From Lactobacillus sp. YT155 (GTDB taxonomy: Bacteria > Bacillota > Bacilli > Lactobacillales > Lactobacillaceae): 64,000 bases of DNA. The stretch lies in the NCBI RefSeq assembly GCF_030504545.1, contig NZ_JAUKWP010000005.1, positions 62,001-126,000 of the forward strand, read 5' to 3'. Each line of letters begins with the position of its first letter. The stretch's first letter is position 1. The notes below the pieces were generated by a model. The model was not told the DNA's origin and did not search any database. It saw nothing but the letters and a program-made list of their open reading frames with translations. Position numbers and translations under genes: made by a program. This document shows, one piece after another, positions 44,595-53,407 of this stretch.

Positions 44595-45935
44595 ATGTCA
44601 GAAAAGAAGAAATTTGTAAGCTATGCTAACGGTCCTTCTCTTGAAGAAATCAACGCTACTGTTGAAGTTCCAGAAAACGGAAGTTTCTTCAAAAAACTAT
44701 TAGCATATTCAGGGCCTGGAGCATTAGTTGCTGTTGGTTACATGGATCCCGGTAACTGGGTAACATCAATTGCCGGTGGTGCTCAATTTAAATATAAATT
44801 ATTGAGCGTTGTTTTAATCTCTAGTTTAGTAGCGATGTTATTACAATATATGGCTTCTAAAGTAGGTATTGTAACAAGCCGCGATTTAGCACAACTCACT
44901 CGTGACCACACTAACAAGAGCGGTGGTTTTGTCTTATGGATTGTTGCCGAATTAGCGATCATGGCAACGGATATTGCCGAAATTATTGGATCTGCTATTG
45001 CGATCAAGCTATTATTCCACGTTCCACTATTGGTCGGTGTCTTAATAACCGCCGCCGATGTACTACTATTGCTATTATTAATGAAACTTGGTTTTAGAAA
45101 AATTGAAGCTTTGGTTGCAATGCTGATCACTGTTATTCTAGGAGTTTTCTTATACGAAGTTTTACTTGCTGAACCAAACTTCGGCGAGATGATGTCAGGA
45201 TATATTCCTAGCATTGAAATTACACAAAACCAATCAATGCTCTATATTGCTTTAGGAATTGTCGGAGCAACAGTTATGCCTCATAACTTGTATCTTCACT
45301 CATCAATTTCTCAAGCTCGTAAATACGACCGTGAAGATGAGGACTCCGTTAAAGATGCAGTTCGTTTCTCAACTTGGGATTCAAACATCCAATTAACCTT
45401 GGCTTTTGTGGTTAACTCATTGTTACTTACTTTGGGAGCTGCTCTATTCTATGGAACAAAAACCGATCTAGGTCGTTTAGGTGATTTATTCAACGCCTTA
45501 CAAGATCCAGCTGTTGCCGGTTCCATTGCCAGTCCTACTCTTGCTATCTTATTCGCCATCGCGTTATTAGCATCAGGACAAAATTCAACAATCACTGGAA
45601 CTCTATCTGGACAAATTGTTATGGAAGGTTTCGTTCACATGAAAATCCCTCTATGGGCAAGACGTGTGATTACTCGACTACTATCCATTTCACCAGTTAT
45701 CTTCTTTACAATTTACTACCACGGAAATGAAGCCAAAATTGAAAGTCTTTTGACCTTCTCACAAGTTTTCTTAAGTGTGGCTTTACCATTCTCGATTTTT
45801 CCGTTAGTATATTTCTCAAGTAACAAAAAGTTAATGGGGAACTTTGCCAATAAGCCATGGATAAAATGGTTAGGTTACTTTATAGCGGTGGTATTAACAA
45901 TCTTGAACATTTGGTTAATTATTACTTCATTCTAA
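44595..45935 (+). CDS. mntH: Nramp divalent metal cation transporter MntH
   Basis: Proton-coupled Mn2+ (and Fe2+) importer. The 446 residues contain [16 protein letters not shown] in TM1 (metal-binding Asp-Pro-Gly-Asn), [12 protein letters not shown] in TM6 and [19 protein letters not shown], all Nramp signatures, with 11 or so TM segments. Lactobacilli accumulate Mn2+ as an antioxidant and use several MntH copies. Regulation by an Mn-responsive repressor is suggested by the upstream box. Confidence 0.96.
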   Translation: MSEKKKFVSYANGPSLEEINATVEVPENGSFFKKLLAYSGPGALVAVGYMDPGNWVTSIAGGAQFKYKLLSVVLISSLVAMLLQYMASKVGIVTSRDLAQLTRDHTNKSGGFVLWIVAELAIMATDIAEIIGSAIAIKLLFHVPLLVGVLITAADVLLLLLLMKLGFRKIEALVAMLITVILGVFLYEVLLAEPNFGEMMSGYIPSIEITQNQSMLYIALGIVGATVMPHNLYLHSSISQARKYDREDEDSVKDAVRFSTWDSNIQLTLAFVVNSLLLTLGAALFYGTKTDLGRLGDLFNALQDPAVAGSIASPTLAILFAIALLASGQNSTITGTLSGQIVMEGFVHMKIPLWARRVITRLLSISPVIFFTIYYHGNEAKIESLLTFSQVFLSVALPFSIFPLVYFSSNKKLMGNFANKPWIKWLGYFIAVVLTILNIWLIITSF

Positions 45936-45957
45936 AAGGGCGCAAGCTCTTTTTTTA
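45934..45957 (+). terminator. Terminator of mntH
   Basis: AAAGGGC/GCTCTTT stem (one G-U) capped by a GCAA tetraloop and followed by seven T. TerC begins 24 bp later. Confidence 0.75.
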
Positions 45958-45980
45958 TCTTATTAGAAAGAGAAAAAACA

Positions 45981-46724
45981 TTGGACAATTTCTTATCATT
46001 TTATGAACCATTCTTTGACATTAATAATTGGATTGCGGTTTTTGATAGCAAACAAGACTGGATTATCATTATTTCCTTAGTAATCTTGGAATGTATGATG
46101 TCGCTTGATAATGCTGTTGTTTTGGCTGCTCAAACCAAAATCCTTCCGGATAAAAAGGAACAAGAAAAATCACTTCTTTACGGTCTAGTTGGAGCTTACT
46201 TCTTCAGATTTGTGGCTGTTGGAATTGGTAGTTTTCTTATTCATTTCTGGCAAGTTAAGGTTGTGGGTGCCTTATATCTACTTTACCTGTCAATTTCCTT
46301 TTTCATTCGTTTCAAAAATGGTGGTCACGAAAACGGACATAAACACATCCCTGTTATGAAGAAGCTTTCGCTATTCTGGCGAGTAGTTATTTCAATCGAG
46401 TTAATGGACATTGCCTTCTCAGTCGATTCAGTTTTAGCATCATTAGCACTATCAGAAAATCCGATCATCCTAGTTTTAGGTGGTTTCTTAGGTATCCTAA
46501 TGATGAGATTAATTGCCGAAGTTATTTCTGTTATTATGAGCAAAATTCCTGAGCTCATTCCTGCGGCTTACGTGTTAATTTTCTTTATCGCTATCAAGCT
46601 CTTCTTAACAATCCCGGCTATTGATATTGAAATTCCTTCATACTTGTTCTTAATTTTCACAATTTTAGTTTTCGTAGTAACATTCATTATCCATTTCATG
46701 ACAAAGAAAAAACGTCGAGATTAA
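45981..46724 (+). CDS. TerC family membrane protein
   Basis: The 247 residues form about seven TM segments with ECMMSLDNAVVLA and MDIAFSVDSVLASLALSEN, the acidic intramembrane TerC motifs. In Bacillus, TerC paralogues (YkoY-type) supply or export Mn2+ for metalation of secreted enzymes, which fits its place after mntH. Start TTG 45981 has only a weak AAAGAG SD; the next in-frame Met lies in TM1, so this start is kept. Confidence 0.88.
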   Translation: MDNFLSFYEPFFDINNWIAVFDSKQDWIIIISLVILECMMSLDNAVVLAAQTKILPDKKEQEKSLLYGLVGAYFFRFVAVGIGSFLIHFWQVKVVGALYLLYLSISFFIRFKNGGHENGHKHIPVMKKLSLFWRVVISIELMDIAFSVDSVLASLALSENPIILVLGGFLGILMMRLIAEVISVIMSKIPELIPAAYVLIFFIAIKLFLTIPAIDIEIPSYLFLIFTILVFVVTFIIHFMTKKKRRD

Positions 46725-46739
46725 TTCTCGACGTTTTTT
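46707..46739. terminator. Shared terminator inside two overlapping stop regions
   Basis: AACGTCGAG/CTCGACGTT stem with A/T tracts. The TerC and DUF488 stop codons lie in its loop and the two genes overlap by 4 bp tail to tail. Confidence 0.9.
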
Positions 46740-47071
46740 AAATACCCTTGTAAGACTACTGCTTGATTATGTAATTCATTTTTTGCACTATAAAGCAAAA
46801 TAACCTTTGGATGCTGATTAATTTCTTGTACAAAATCTGTGGCTGTTGAATTTTCATGCAACTCTTTTAGATATTTCTTCTTAAATTCATCCCACTTATC
46901 ATCTTCATGATTGAACCATTTTCTCAATTCACTACTAGGTGCAATTTCTTTTGCCCATAAATCTAAGTTGGCTTTTTGTTTTGAAACACCTCTTGGCCAA
47001 ACTCGATCCACTAATACTCGATAATAGTCAGTTAATTCATAACTATCATAAATTCGCTTAATTTCGACCAT
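46721..47071 (-). CDS. DUF488 family protein
   Basis: A 116-residue cytosolic protein: IKRIYDSYELTDYYRVLVDR, VWPRGVSKQKANLDLWAKEI and PHKVILLYSAKNELHNQA-like C-terminal strand are the DUF488 (YeaO-like) hallmarks. Function unknown. SD GGTGAG lies before the ATG. Confidence 0.85.
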   Translation of the reverse strand: MVEIKRIYDSYELTDYYRVLVDRVWPRGVSKQKANLDLWAKEIAPSSELRKWFNHEDDKWDEFKKKYLKELHENSTATDFVQEINQHPKVILLYSAKNELHNQAVVLQGYLKNVEN

Positions 47072-47176
47072 AATCTCACCTTCTTATTACCATGCTACTG
47101 CAAGTCATAATATTTAACAAAGGTGATTTTTGGACCTACAATATAGTTGTAAATAAAAAGAAAGGAAGTTATAACT

Positions 47177-47599
47177 ATGAGAAATGAATTGATGAATCGT
47201 AATAATGATATGGCTAATTGGTTTGATGATTTTGGTAACATGTTTAACAGATTAGGATCATTTCCTAAAGTAAATATGAAGTCAGATATTTCTGAAACAA
47301 AAGATGCCTATGATGTAAAAATTGACATGCCTGATATGGACAAGAAAGATATCAAACTTTCGTACAAAGATAATCAATTGTTTGTAACTGGCAAACGTGA
47401 CAGTTTCAGTGATCATGAAGATGACAAAGGCAATATTTTGATGAGTGAACGTAGCTATGGACAGTTCTCAAGAAGTTTTAACTTGCCTAATGTTGACGAG
47501 AAAAAAATCTCCGCTAATTATAAGAATGGTACATTGAATATCAAACTTCCAAAGAGTGCAAAGGTCGAAGATGACAGTGGATTAATAAAAATCGACTAA
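47177..47599 (+). CDS. Small heat shock protein Hsp20
   Basis: The 140-residue chaperone has an N-terminal arm (MANWFDDFGNMFNRLGSF-like), an alpha-crystallin domain (about 38-128, DVKIDMPDMDKKDIKLSY to NYKNGTLNIKLPK) and a short C-terminal tail. ATP-independent holdase. SD AAAGGAAG lies before the ATG. I looked for a CtsR heptad repeat or CIRCE upstream and found neither. Confidence 0.95.
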   Translation: MRNELMNRNNDMANWFDDFGNMFNRLGSFPKVNMKSDISETKDAYDVKIDMPDMDKKDIKLSYKDNQLFVTGKRDSFSDHEDDKGNILMSERSYGQFSRSFNLPNVDEKKISANYKNGTLNIKLPKSAKVEDDSGLIKID

Positions 47600-47732
47600 C
47601 ATTCATAAAAACTTCAAACTTTCTCACTGAGAAATTCAAACATTTAGATTATTATAACTAGTATAGAAAGTTAATAGAGAAGAAATTCTTTATTACTTCT
47701 TATATTCTTACTCCTCTATAATAAGTATATAT

Positions 47733-47764
47733 AAAAAGAACGCCCTCCCCAGGCGTTCTTTTTT
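47733..47764. terminator. Bidirectional terminator with C-rich loop
   Basis: AAGAACGCC/GGCGTTCTT stem; on the plus strand the loop is CTCCCCA, similar to the terminator loop of the sRNA candidate at 19.7 kb. The 130 bp before it (3' of hsp20) contain an A/U-rich hairpin but no ORF. Confidence 0.9.
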
Positions 47765-48386
47765 ATTGTTCAAAATCCATATTAGCGGTTCTACCATAAT
47801 AAAGTAAGTAGCGATTACCTTTTGAATCAATTTCATACTTACTTACCCCGCAGTTTCGAGGTTGAATAATTTGGGAGATATCTTTGACATCAACCATCAC
47901 CTTCATGAAGGCACGTGAGATAAATCCATGACAGACTAAAGCAACTTTCTTATCATCACCTAACTGACTCAACTCAGTTACCAATTGATCAATTCTGGCA
48001 TAAACTTCTTCATAGGATTCAGCATCTTCAGCGTATTCAATAAAACCGGGCAATAAATATCCTCTTTTATCAAAAACTTCAGGATATTTAACTGATAGTT
48101 CAGCTTCAGATTCGCCATCCCAACTGCCATAATCAGCTTCTCTTAGTCGATCATCAGTTTTGATTTCAAGACCAGTTCCAGCTGTTACTATTTGAGCCGT
48201 TTCATAAGCCCTTTTTAAAGGACTAGAAATTACTGCATCAAAACCCGATAAATCAAATTCATCGTGTAATTCCTGAGCCTGTTGACGTCCTTTTTCATTC
48301 AATGGTAGGTTTGTAGAATTACCATTAATTCTCTTTTCTTTGTTAGTGTCCGTTTCACCATGACGAATAATATATAATTCAACCAT
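47763..48386 (-). CDS. Histidine phosphatase family protein
   Basis: A 207-residue cytosolic phosphatase: YIIRHGETDTNKEKRING (phosphohistidine), SSPLKRAYETAQIV, EADYGSWDGESEAEL and VCHGFISRAF. It belongs to the phosphoglycerate mutase-like branch of small-molecule phosphatases rather than glycolytic GpmA. Substrate unknown. Confidence 0.92.
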   Translation of the reverse strand: MVELYIIRHGETDTNKEKRINGNSTNLPLNEKGRQQAQELHDEFDLSGFDAVISSPLKRAYETAQIVTAGTGLEIKTDDRLREADYGSWDGESEAELSVKYPEVFDKRGYLLPGFIEYAEDAESYEEVYARIDQLVTELSQLGDDKKVALVCHGFISRAFMKVMVDVKDISQIIQPRNCGVSKYEIDSKGNRYLLYYGRTANMDFEQ

Positions 48387-48469
48387 AAACTCACCTCATA
48401 ATTAATATTACTATCATTCTACCATGTTTTATTACCTGTATATTGATATGATTTATTTAATTATTTTCA

Positions 48470-48498
48470 TTGACACTCCCACCCACAAATAGTAGTAT
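48470..48498 (+). promoter_or_regulatory. pyrP promoter
   Basis: -35 TTGACA (48470-48475), 17-bp spacer, -10 TAGTAT (48493-48498); the transcript would start near 48505 just before the PyrR-binding hairpin. Confidence 0.75.
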
Positions 48499-48504
48499 TA
48501 ATAA

Positions 48505-48614
48505 AAATAAATAACCTTTAATTAAGTCCAGAGAGGCTTGCAAGGTAGTCATAAGTAATAGACTAACTCTATTTAACTAGAGACCTTCTAACCTCCGGGC
48601 TGGAAGGTCTTTTT
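48505..48614 (+). promoter_or_regulatory. PyrR-regulated transcription attenuator
   Basis: PyrR-binding hairpin 48514-48546: ACCTT/AAGGT stem with the conserved loop block TCCAGAGAGGCTTGCAAGG. Intrinsic terminator 48581-48614: AGACCTTC/GAAGGTCT followed by T5. AAGGT of the first hairpin can alternatively pair with ACCTT of the terminator arm, forming the antiterminator. UMP-bound PyrR would favour termination ahead of the uracil permease gene. Confidence 0.88.
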
Positions 48615-48627
48615 GATGGAGGAAATT

Positions 48628-49890
48628 ATGAAAAACAATAATATTGTTTTGGATGTACATGACAAACCAGCACCACTTCAATGGCTTGGTTTATCAATTC
48701 AACACTTATTCGCAATGTTTGGTTCCACAGTTCTAGTTCCAATTTTAGTTGGTTTAAACCCTGGAATTGCTCTATTCAGTTCGGGTGTCGGAACCTTGAT
48801 GCACATCCTGGTTACTAAAGGAAAAATTCCTTCATATATGAGTTCCAGTTTTGCATTCATTACACCAATGATTGCTTTGATGAAAACAGTCGGTTATCCC
48901 GCTATTGCCCAAGGAACAATCGCTGTTGGTGTTGTTTATCTAATTGTGGCTACAATGGTAAGTTTCTTAGGAACTGGTTGGATTGATAAAGCATTGCCAC
49001 CAATTGTAGTTGGTCCAATCATCATGGTTATCGGGCTTTCACTTGCCGGTAACGCCGGAAAAGATGCCACCATGAATAATGGTCATTATGATGTTAGATT
49101 CTTCATCGTGGCTTTTGCAACATTATTCATCACCATCGCCTTTAACATGTTACTCAAAGGATTTGCCAGTCAAATTTCAATCTTAATCGGAGTTTTTTGT
49201 GGTTATATTATTGCTGCAATGTTTGGACTAGTCGATTTTACAGCCGTAATTAATACCCCTTGGTTCAAAACTCCTGACTTTGAAATTCCGTTTGTTTCAT
49301 ATAAACCACAAATTTATTGGGGAGCTATCTTAGGAATGGCACCAATTGCTTTCGTAACTATGACCGAACATATGGGTCACATTATGGTCCTAGATGAATT
49401 AACTGGTAAGAACTTCTTAAAAGATCCTGGATTGAATCGTACTTTAGCCGGCGACGGAGCAGCTTCAATTGTTGCTGGATTAATCGGTGGACCATCGATT
49501 ACTTCATACGGTGAAAACATTGGAGTTATGGCTATCAACAAAATTTATAGTGTTTATGTCATTATCGGTGCAGCAGTTTTCGCAATGATTTTCGGATTTG
49601 TCGGTAAGTTGAGTGCCTTAATTCAAAGCATTCCACTTCCAGTAATTGGTGGAATTAGTTTTCTACTATTTGGAGTAATTGCTTCTTCAGGTCTTAGAAT
49701 CCTGGTCGATAATCAAGTCGACTTCAACAAAAATCGTAACTTAATGATTGCCTCATCTGTATTGGTAATCGGAATCGGAAATGTCTTCTTACAAATTGGT
49801 ACTTTCCAATTCTCGGGTGTTGCTGTAGCAACTATTGTCGGTATGTTACTAAATGCTGTTCTTCCTCAAAACGCTCGCAACGAACAATAA
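48628..49890 (+). CDS. pyrP: Uracil permease (NCS2 family)
   Basis: Start at ATG 48628, five bases after GGAGG. The 420-residue multi-TM protein has SIQHLFAMFGSTVLVPILVG, VVGPIIMVIGLSLAG, TEHMGHIMVLDELTG and GDGAASIVAGLIGGPSITSY, signatures of UraA/PyrP. Function and name are supported by the PyrR attenuator directly upstream. Confidence 0.95.
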   Translation: MKNNNIVLDVHDKPAPLQWLGLSIQHLFAMFGSTVLVPILVGLNPGIALFSSGVGTLMHILVTKGKIPSYMSSSFAFITPMIALMKTVGYPAIAQGTIAVGVVYLIVATMVSFLGTGWIDKALPPIVVGPIIMVIGLSLAGNAGKDATMNNGHYDVRFFIVAFATLFITIAFNMLLKGFASQISILIGVFCGYIIAAMFGLVDFTAVINTPWFKTPDFEIPFVSYKPQIYWGAILGMAPIAFVTMTEHMGHIMVLDELTGKNFLKDPGLNRTLAGDGAASIVAGLIGGPSITSYGENIGVMAINKIYSVYVIIGAAVFAMIFGFVGKLSALIQSIPLPVIGGISFLLFGVIASSGLRILVDNQVDFNKNRNLMIASSVLVIGIGNVFLQIGTFQFSGVAVATIVGMLLNAVLPQNARNEQ

Positions 49891-49918
49891 AAAGCCTCCC
49901 TTTACGGAAGGCTTTTTT
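49887..49918. terminator. Bidirectional terminator
   Basis: AAAAAGCCT/AGGCTTTTT outer stem with an imperfect inner part; closes pyrP and fbp. Confidence 0.8.
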
Positions 49919-51815
49919 AATATTCTTTTAGCACTTGTTTTAATTCAGTAATTTCTTGTTTCAATTCTTGACCAATATCAGTATCCGCAACCGTCATTCT
50001 CCGCTCTGCTTTAGCCACAACTTTTTTGGTTGAAACAATATCAGTCATTTCAGCGATCGCTTGTTGTCGTGTAACAAACGGTTCATGAGTTACTAGTTGA
50101 AAACCATATGAATTATAGAGTAATGTATAGCCACCAATTCCGGTGGTTTTTTGATATGGTTTGGACATCCCGCCATCAATTACAAACATTTTCTTATTGG
50201 CCATAATTGGCGAATGACCTTTTTTCACCGGAGTATGTCCATTGATGACATGACCTGTTGCAGGATCAAGCCCAAACTCAGTTAGAACTCGATCAACAAA
50301 CCATTCCTGATGGCGCAAACTGTAATATGAATTCTTTTTTTCGTGATGAGTGTTTTCATCACTGATAAAATATCTTTCAAATGTCTTCATCGCTTGCTTA
50401 CCAAAGAGCGGCGACCTTGCTCCAGTCCATAAATACCAAAGTAGGTCTGAAGTATTTTCATCTCTTTGGGATAAGTTTTGAAACCCATTCTTCAATACTT
50501 CTTCGAAAAACTCAAATAATTCCTTACCTTGATAGCGTTTGCCATTAAGTTCGAAACTTTCAAAATTTCCTTCTGAATCAACTGGAATGCAGCCATGTAG
50601 TAACAAATTATTATTGTATTTCAAATACATGCTTCCATGACTAATCAAAAAATCCGCATGTTTCTTTAGCTGTGATGAAGTAACAAATGAATTGATTAAT
50701 CCATCTAAAATTTCCTGTTCTTCAGCAGTCAATGCCGCCACATCATTAACATCAAGCGTTTGGAAGCATCCATTTTCAATTGGATATACTTTGCCGTCTA
50801 GCTTTATTGATTTAAAATCAGCAGTCATTCTTTCTAATACTCGGCGATCATCCATCCGAAACTCTGGGTGTCGTTTAATAGCTTGCATCTCTAGTTTAAA
50901 TTGAATAATAGCAATCGCTTGTTGAATTTTATTCGTTTGTCGCAACTCTGCCTCAGAAATCTGACGGCGGTTTTCTATTTTTGTTTTAAAACTTGGATTA
51001 ACTTCATAATTTCGATCCGCAAACATCGACAAGTGACGTAAATTGATACCATAGCTGTCTTCCAAAATATCCAAGTTGTTATATCGCGCACTAATTCTAA
51101 TCAAATTTGCGATACAAAGCGGAGCTCCCATTGCCCCACCAAGCCATAAAATATCATGGTTTCCCCACTGAAAATCAACATTTTTGAACTTCATCAGTTT
51201 TTCGACAATTAAATCTGGATGTGGTCCACGATCATAAATATCGCCAATTACATGGATACGATCCACAACTAGTTTTTGAATGGTATGAGCTGTAGCAATA
51301 ATGAACTCCTTTGCCACCTTCAAATCAATCAAATTATCAACAATTTGTTGGTAATATTCATCCTTATTAATATCTTCTTCATTAATATACAAAAGTTCTT
51401 CAGTTATATAGATGAAATCTGGGTTGAGTGCTTTACGAACTTTCGAACGAGTGTACTTACTACCCACGACTTTTAACAGTTCAATTAAGAAATAAAAGTT
51501 TTGTTCATACCAGTAACGCCCATCATTAACCTCCTTTTCTACCATCTCACTAGGATAGTAAATCAAAAAAGCTAATTCTTTTTGTTGAGTCAGCGACAAC
51601 TCTTGACCAAATCTTTCGTGAATCTTTTGAAAAATATTCCCCGAACCATTTCGGAAAATGTGCGCAAAAGCATCATATTCACCATGAATATCACTAACAA
51701 ATTCTTCTGTACTCTTTGGTAAGTTCAAAATTGCCGACAAGTTGATAATTTCGGTTTTTACATTATTTTTATTGGCAAAATACTCATGCATAACTTTCGA
51801 AGTTATTTTATCCAT
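49917..51815 (-). CDS. fbp: Class III fructose-1,6-bisphosphatase
   Basis: Gluconeogenic hydrolysis of fructose-1,6-bisphosphate. The 632 residues match the large Firmicutes class III enzyme: VSDIHGEYDAFAHIFRNGSG, HVIGDIYDRGPHPDLIV, WGNHDILWLGGAMG and VINGHTPVKKGHSP, calcineurin-like metal motifs. The SD is weak and distant (AAAGGA about 17 nt away), suggesting low translation. Terminator shared with pyrP. Confidence 0.95.
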   Translation of the reverse strand: MDKITSKVMHEYFANKNNVKTEIINLSAILNLPKSTEEFVSDIHGEYDAFAHIFRNGSGNIFQKIHERFGQELSLTQQKELAFLIYYPSEMVEKEVNDGRYWYEQNFYFLIELLKVVGSKYTRSKVRKALNPDFIYITEELLYINEEDINKDEYYQQIVDNLIDLKVAKEFIIATAHTIQKLVVDRIHVIGDIYDRGPHPDLIVEKLMKFKNVDFQWGNHDILWLGGAMGAPLCIANLIRISARYNNLDILEDSYGINLRHLSMFADRNYEVNPSFKTKIENRRQISEAELRQTNKIQQAIAIIQFKLEMQAIKRHPEFRMDDRRVLERMTADFKSIKLDGKVYPIENGCFQTLDVNDVAALTAEEQEILDGLINSFVTSSQLKKHADFLISHGSMYLKYNNNLLLHGCIPVDSEGNFESFELNGKRYQGKELFEFFEEVLKNGFQNLSQRDENTSDLLWYLWTGARSPLFGKQAMKTFERYFISDENTHHEKKNSYYSLRHQEWFVDRVLTEFGLDPATGHVINGHTPVKKGHSPIMANKKMFVIDGGMSKPYQKTTGIGGYTLLYNSYGFQLVTHEPFVTRQQAIAEMTDIVSTKKVVAKAERRMTVADTDIGQELKQEITELKQVLKEY

Positions 51816-51902
51816 AATTAATCTATACCAATTCCTTTAAGTTTACTGTATGGAACTACCATAGCAACTATACCAAAATTATGCAAGGCCCCTTTATTGC
51901 AA

Positions 51903-51934
51903 ATAAAAAAGCCCCCTGATTAGGCAGCTTTTTT
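51903..51934 (-). terminator. Terminator of second NCS2 permease gene
   Basis: Imperfect AGCTGCC/GGGGGCT stem with minus-strand T tract at the 3' end of the gene. Confidence 0.65.
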
Positions 51935-53212
51935 GTTCATTACTTCATTTAATAGGAAGTTTAGGATAATAGCAGTGAAACTTCCTACTACTAGTCCATT
52001 ATTTAAGATTGTTTGTAAAGTAGCAGGTAATGATTGAAGTAAGGTTGGCTGAACACTGACACCGACACCAATTCCAATCGAAACTCCGATAATTAATAAA
52101 TTGTTGCTAGTCATTTCGACATTGCTGAGCATTTTTATTCCTTCGGCACCAACAATTCCGAACATAACTAACATTGCTCCTCCTAAAACTGAGGTAGGAA
52201 TCAAAGTGGCAATTGCGCCAATCTTAGGAATTAGTCCTAAAATCATCAACATAACTGCCGAATAGAAAACTGGAACAACTGATTTGATTCGAGAAATTTC
52301 AACCACACCTACGTTTTGTGAGAAAGTTGAGTAAGGGAAAGTATTAAAAATTCCACCTAATGTAGCGGCGATTCCTTCCGCACGATACCCATGTTTCAAA
52401 TCTGTTTCCGATAAGTCTCGACCAGTAATTTCAGCTAAGGCGAAGAATACTCCTGTTGACTCAATCATACATGTTAAAGCTGCCAGTAACATGATTAAGA
52501 TGGATGACCATTCGAACTTAGGTGTTGCAAAGTAGAATGGTTGGGGAATTTGAAACCAATGAGCAGAACTAACTGGATCAAGTCCAATTTTACCCATAGC
52601 AAGAGCCACAAAACTCATAACCACAATTCCAATTAGAATAGAAATTTGCTTGATGAAACCTTTTCCAAAGATATTGATTAAAATGATAATCAAAACAGTA
52701 CTAAAACCTAAGAATAAGTTTGTAGAATTACCAAAGTCGGCTGCTTTAACATTACCACCACCAAGATTTTGAAAAGCTACTGGAATCAAAGTGAATCCAA
52801 TTAAGGTAATTAAAGATCCTGTTACAATAGTAGGAAAAAATCTTTTTAGTTTTGAAAAAACACCAGCAATTAAGAAAATACAAATACCGGTAACAATAAT
52901 AGCGCCATACATATAACCTATTCCGTGATTAACACCGATGTTTTGTAGCGGTGTTACGTACTCGACGGCTGAACCTAAAACAACTGGCAACCCAATTCCT
53001 GTTAAAGGTGTTCTCTTTAATTGTAGTAACGTAGCAATTCCGCACATAAAGATATCTGCCGATATCAAGTATGTCATTTGTTGAGCGTTGAATCCTAAAG
53101 TTGCTCCAACCAATAAAGGAATCAGAATGTCTCCTGAATACATTGCTAATAAATGTTGAAATCCTAAAATGGCATTTTTGATAAATGATACATTTTCATT
53201 CTTAGCTTCCAT
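51920..53212 (-). CDS. NCS2 family xanthine/uric acid-type permease (PbuX-like)
   Basis: Start at ATG 53212, five bases after GGAG. The 430-residue protein has about 12-14 TM segments with AILGFQHLLAMYSGDILIPL, ESTGVFFALAEITGRDL and GTFSQNVGVV-like block FPYSTFSQNVGVVEISRI, typical of the xanthine/uric acid branch of NCS2. A PurR-type box lies upstream, and no xpt gene is adjacent. Confidence 0.9.
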   Translation of the reverse strand: MEAKNENVSFIKNAILGFQHLLAMYSGDILIPLLVGATLGFNAQQMTYLISADIFMCGIATLLQLKRTPLTGIGLPVVLGSAVEYVTPLQNIGVNHGIGYMYGAIIVTGICIFLIAGVFSKLKRFFPTIVTGSLITLIGFTLIPVAFQNLGGGNVKAADFGNSTNLFLGFSTVLIIILINIFGKGFIKQISILIGIVVMSFVALAMGKIGLDPVSSAHWFQIPQPFYFATPKFEWSSILIMLLAALTCMIESTGVFFALAEITGRDLSETDLKHGYRAEGIAATLGGIFNTFPYSTFSQNVGVVEISRIKSVVPVFYSAVMLMILGLIPKIGAIATLIPTSVLGGAMLVMFGIVGAEGIKMLSNVEMTSNNLLIIGVSIGIGVGVSVQPTLLQSLPATLQTILNNGLVVGSFTAIILNFLLNEVMNKKAA

Positions 53213-53252
53213 TATTTCTCCAATCATCCGTAAATTTAAAATTTGTATTTCT

Positions 53253-53281
53253 ATATTACCACTTCAAAAGTTCTCAAACAA
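53253..53281 (-). promoter_or_regulatory. Promoter of the PbuX-like gene
   Basis: Minus strand -35 TTGTTT (53276-53281), 17-bp spacer, extended -10 TGGTAATAT (hexamer 53253-53258). Confidence 0.6.
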
Positions 53282-53316
53282 TCAAAATATGAACTATTTT
53301 TCATAAATTCCAATAA

Positions 53317-53329
53317 ATTGTTCGCCTTT
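53317..53329 (-). promoter_or_regulatory. Candidate PurBox upstream of PbuX-like gene
   Basis: Minus strand AAAGGCGAACAAT matches 11 of 13 positions of AWWWCCGAACWWT. No inverted partner at 16 bp is seen, so weaker than the pair at 37919. Confidence 0.4.
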
Positions 53330-53407
53330 ATTCTCGATGGGAGATTTTTTAGTAAACTTTCTGATTGTGGTAAAATCAATATATTGACAATTGGAGGTCT
53401 ATATATA

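Noticed and set aside
45936-45980. yybP-ykoY manganese riboswitch before TerC
   Set aside because: Only 45 bp available, occupied by a terminator.
47100-47176. CtsR or CIRCE operator before hsp20
   Set aside because: No GGTCAAA repeats or CIRCE inverted repeat could be aligned.
53243-53407. N-terminal extension of pepD
   Set aside because: No SD before it, crosses the divergent promoter, and PepD family proteins start at the ATG 53408 behind GGAGG.
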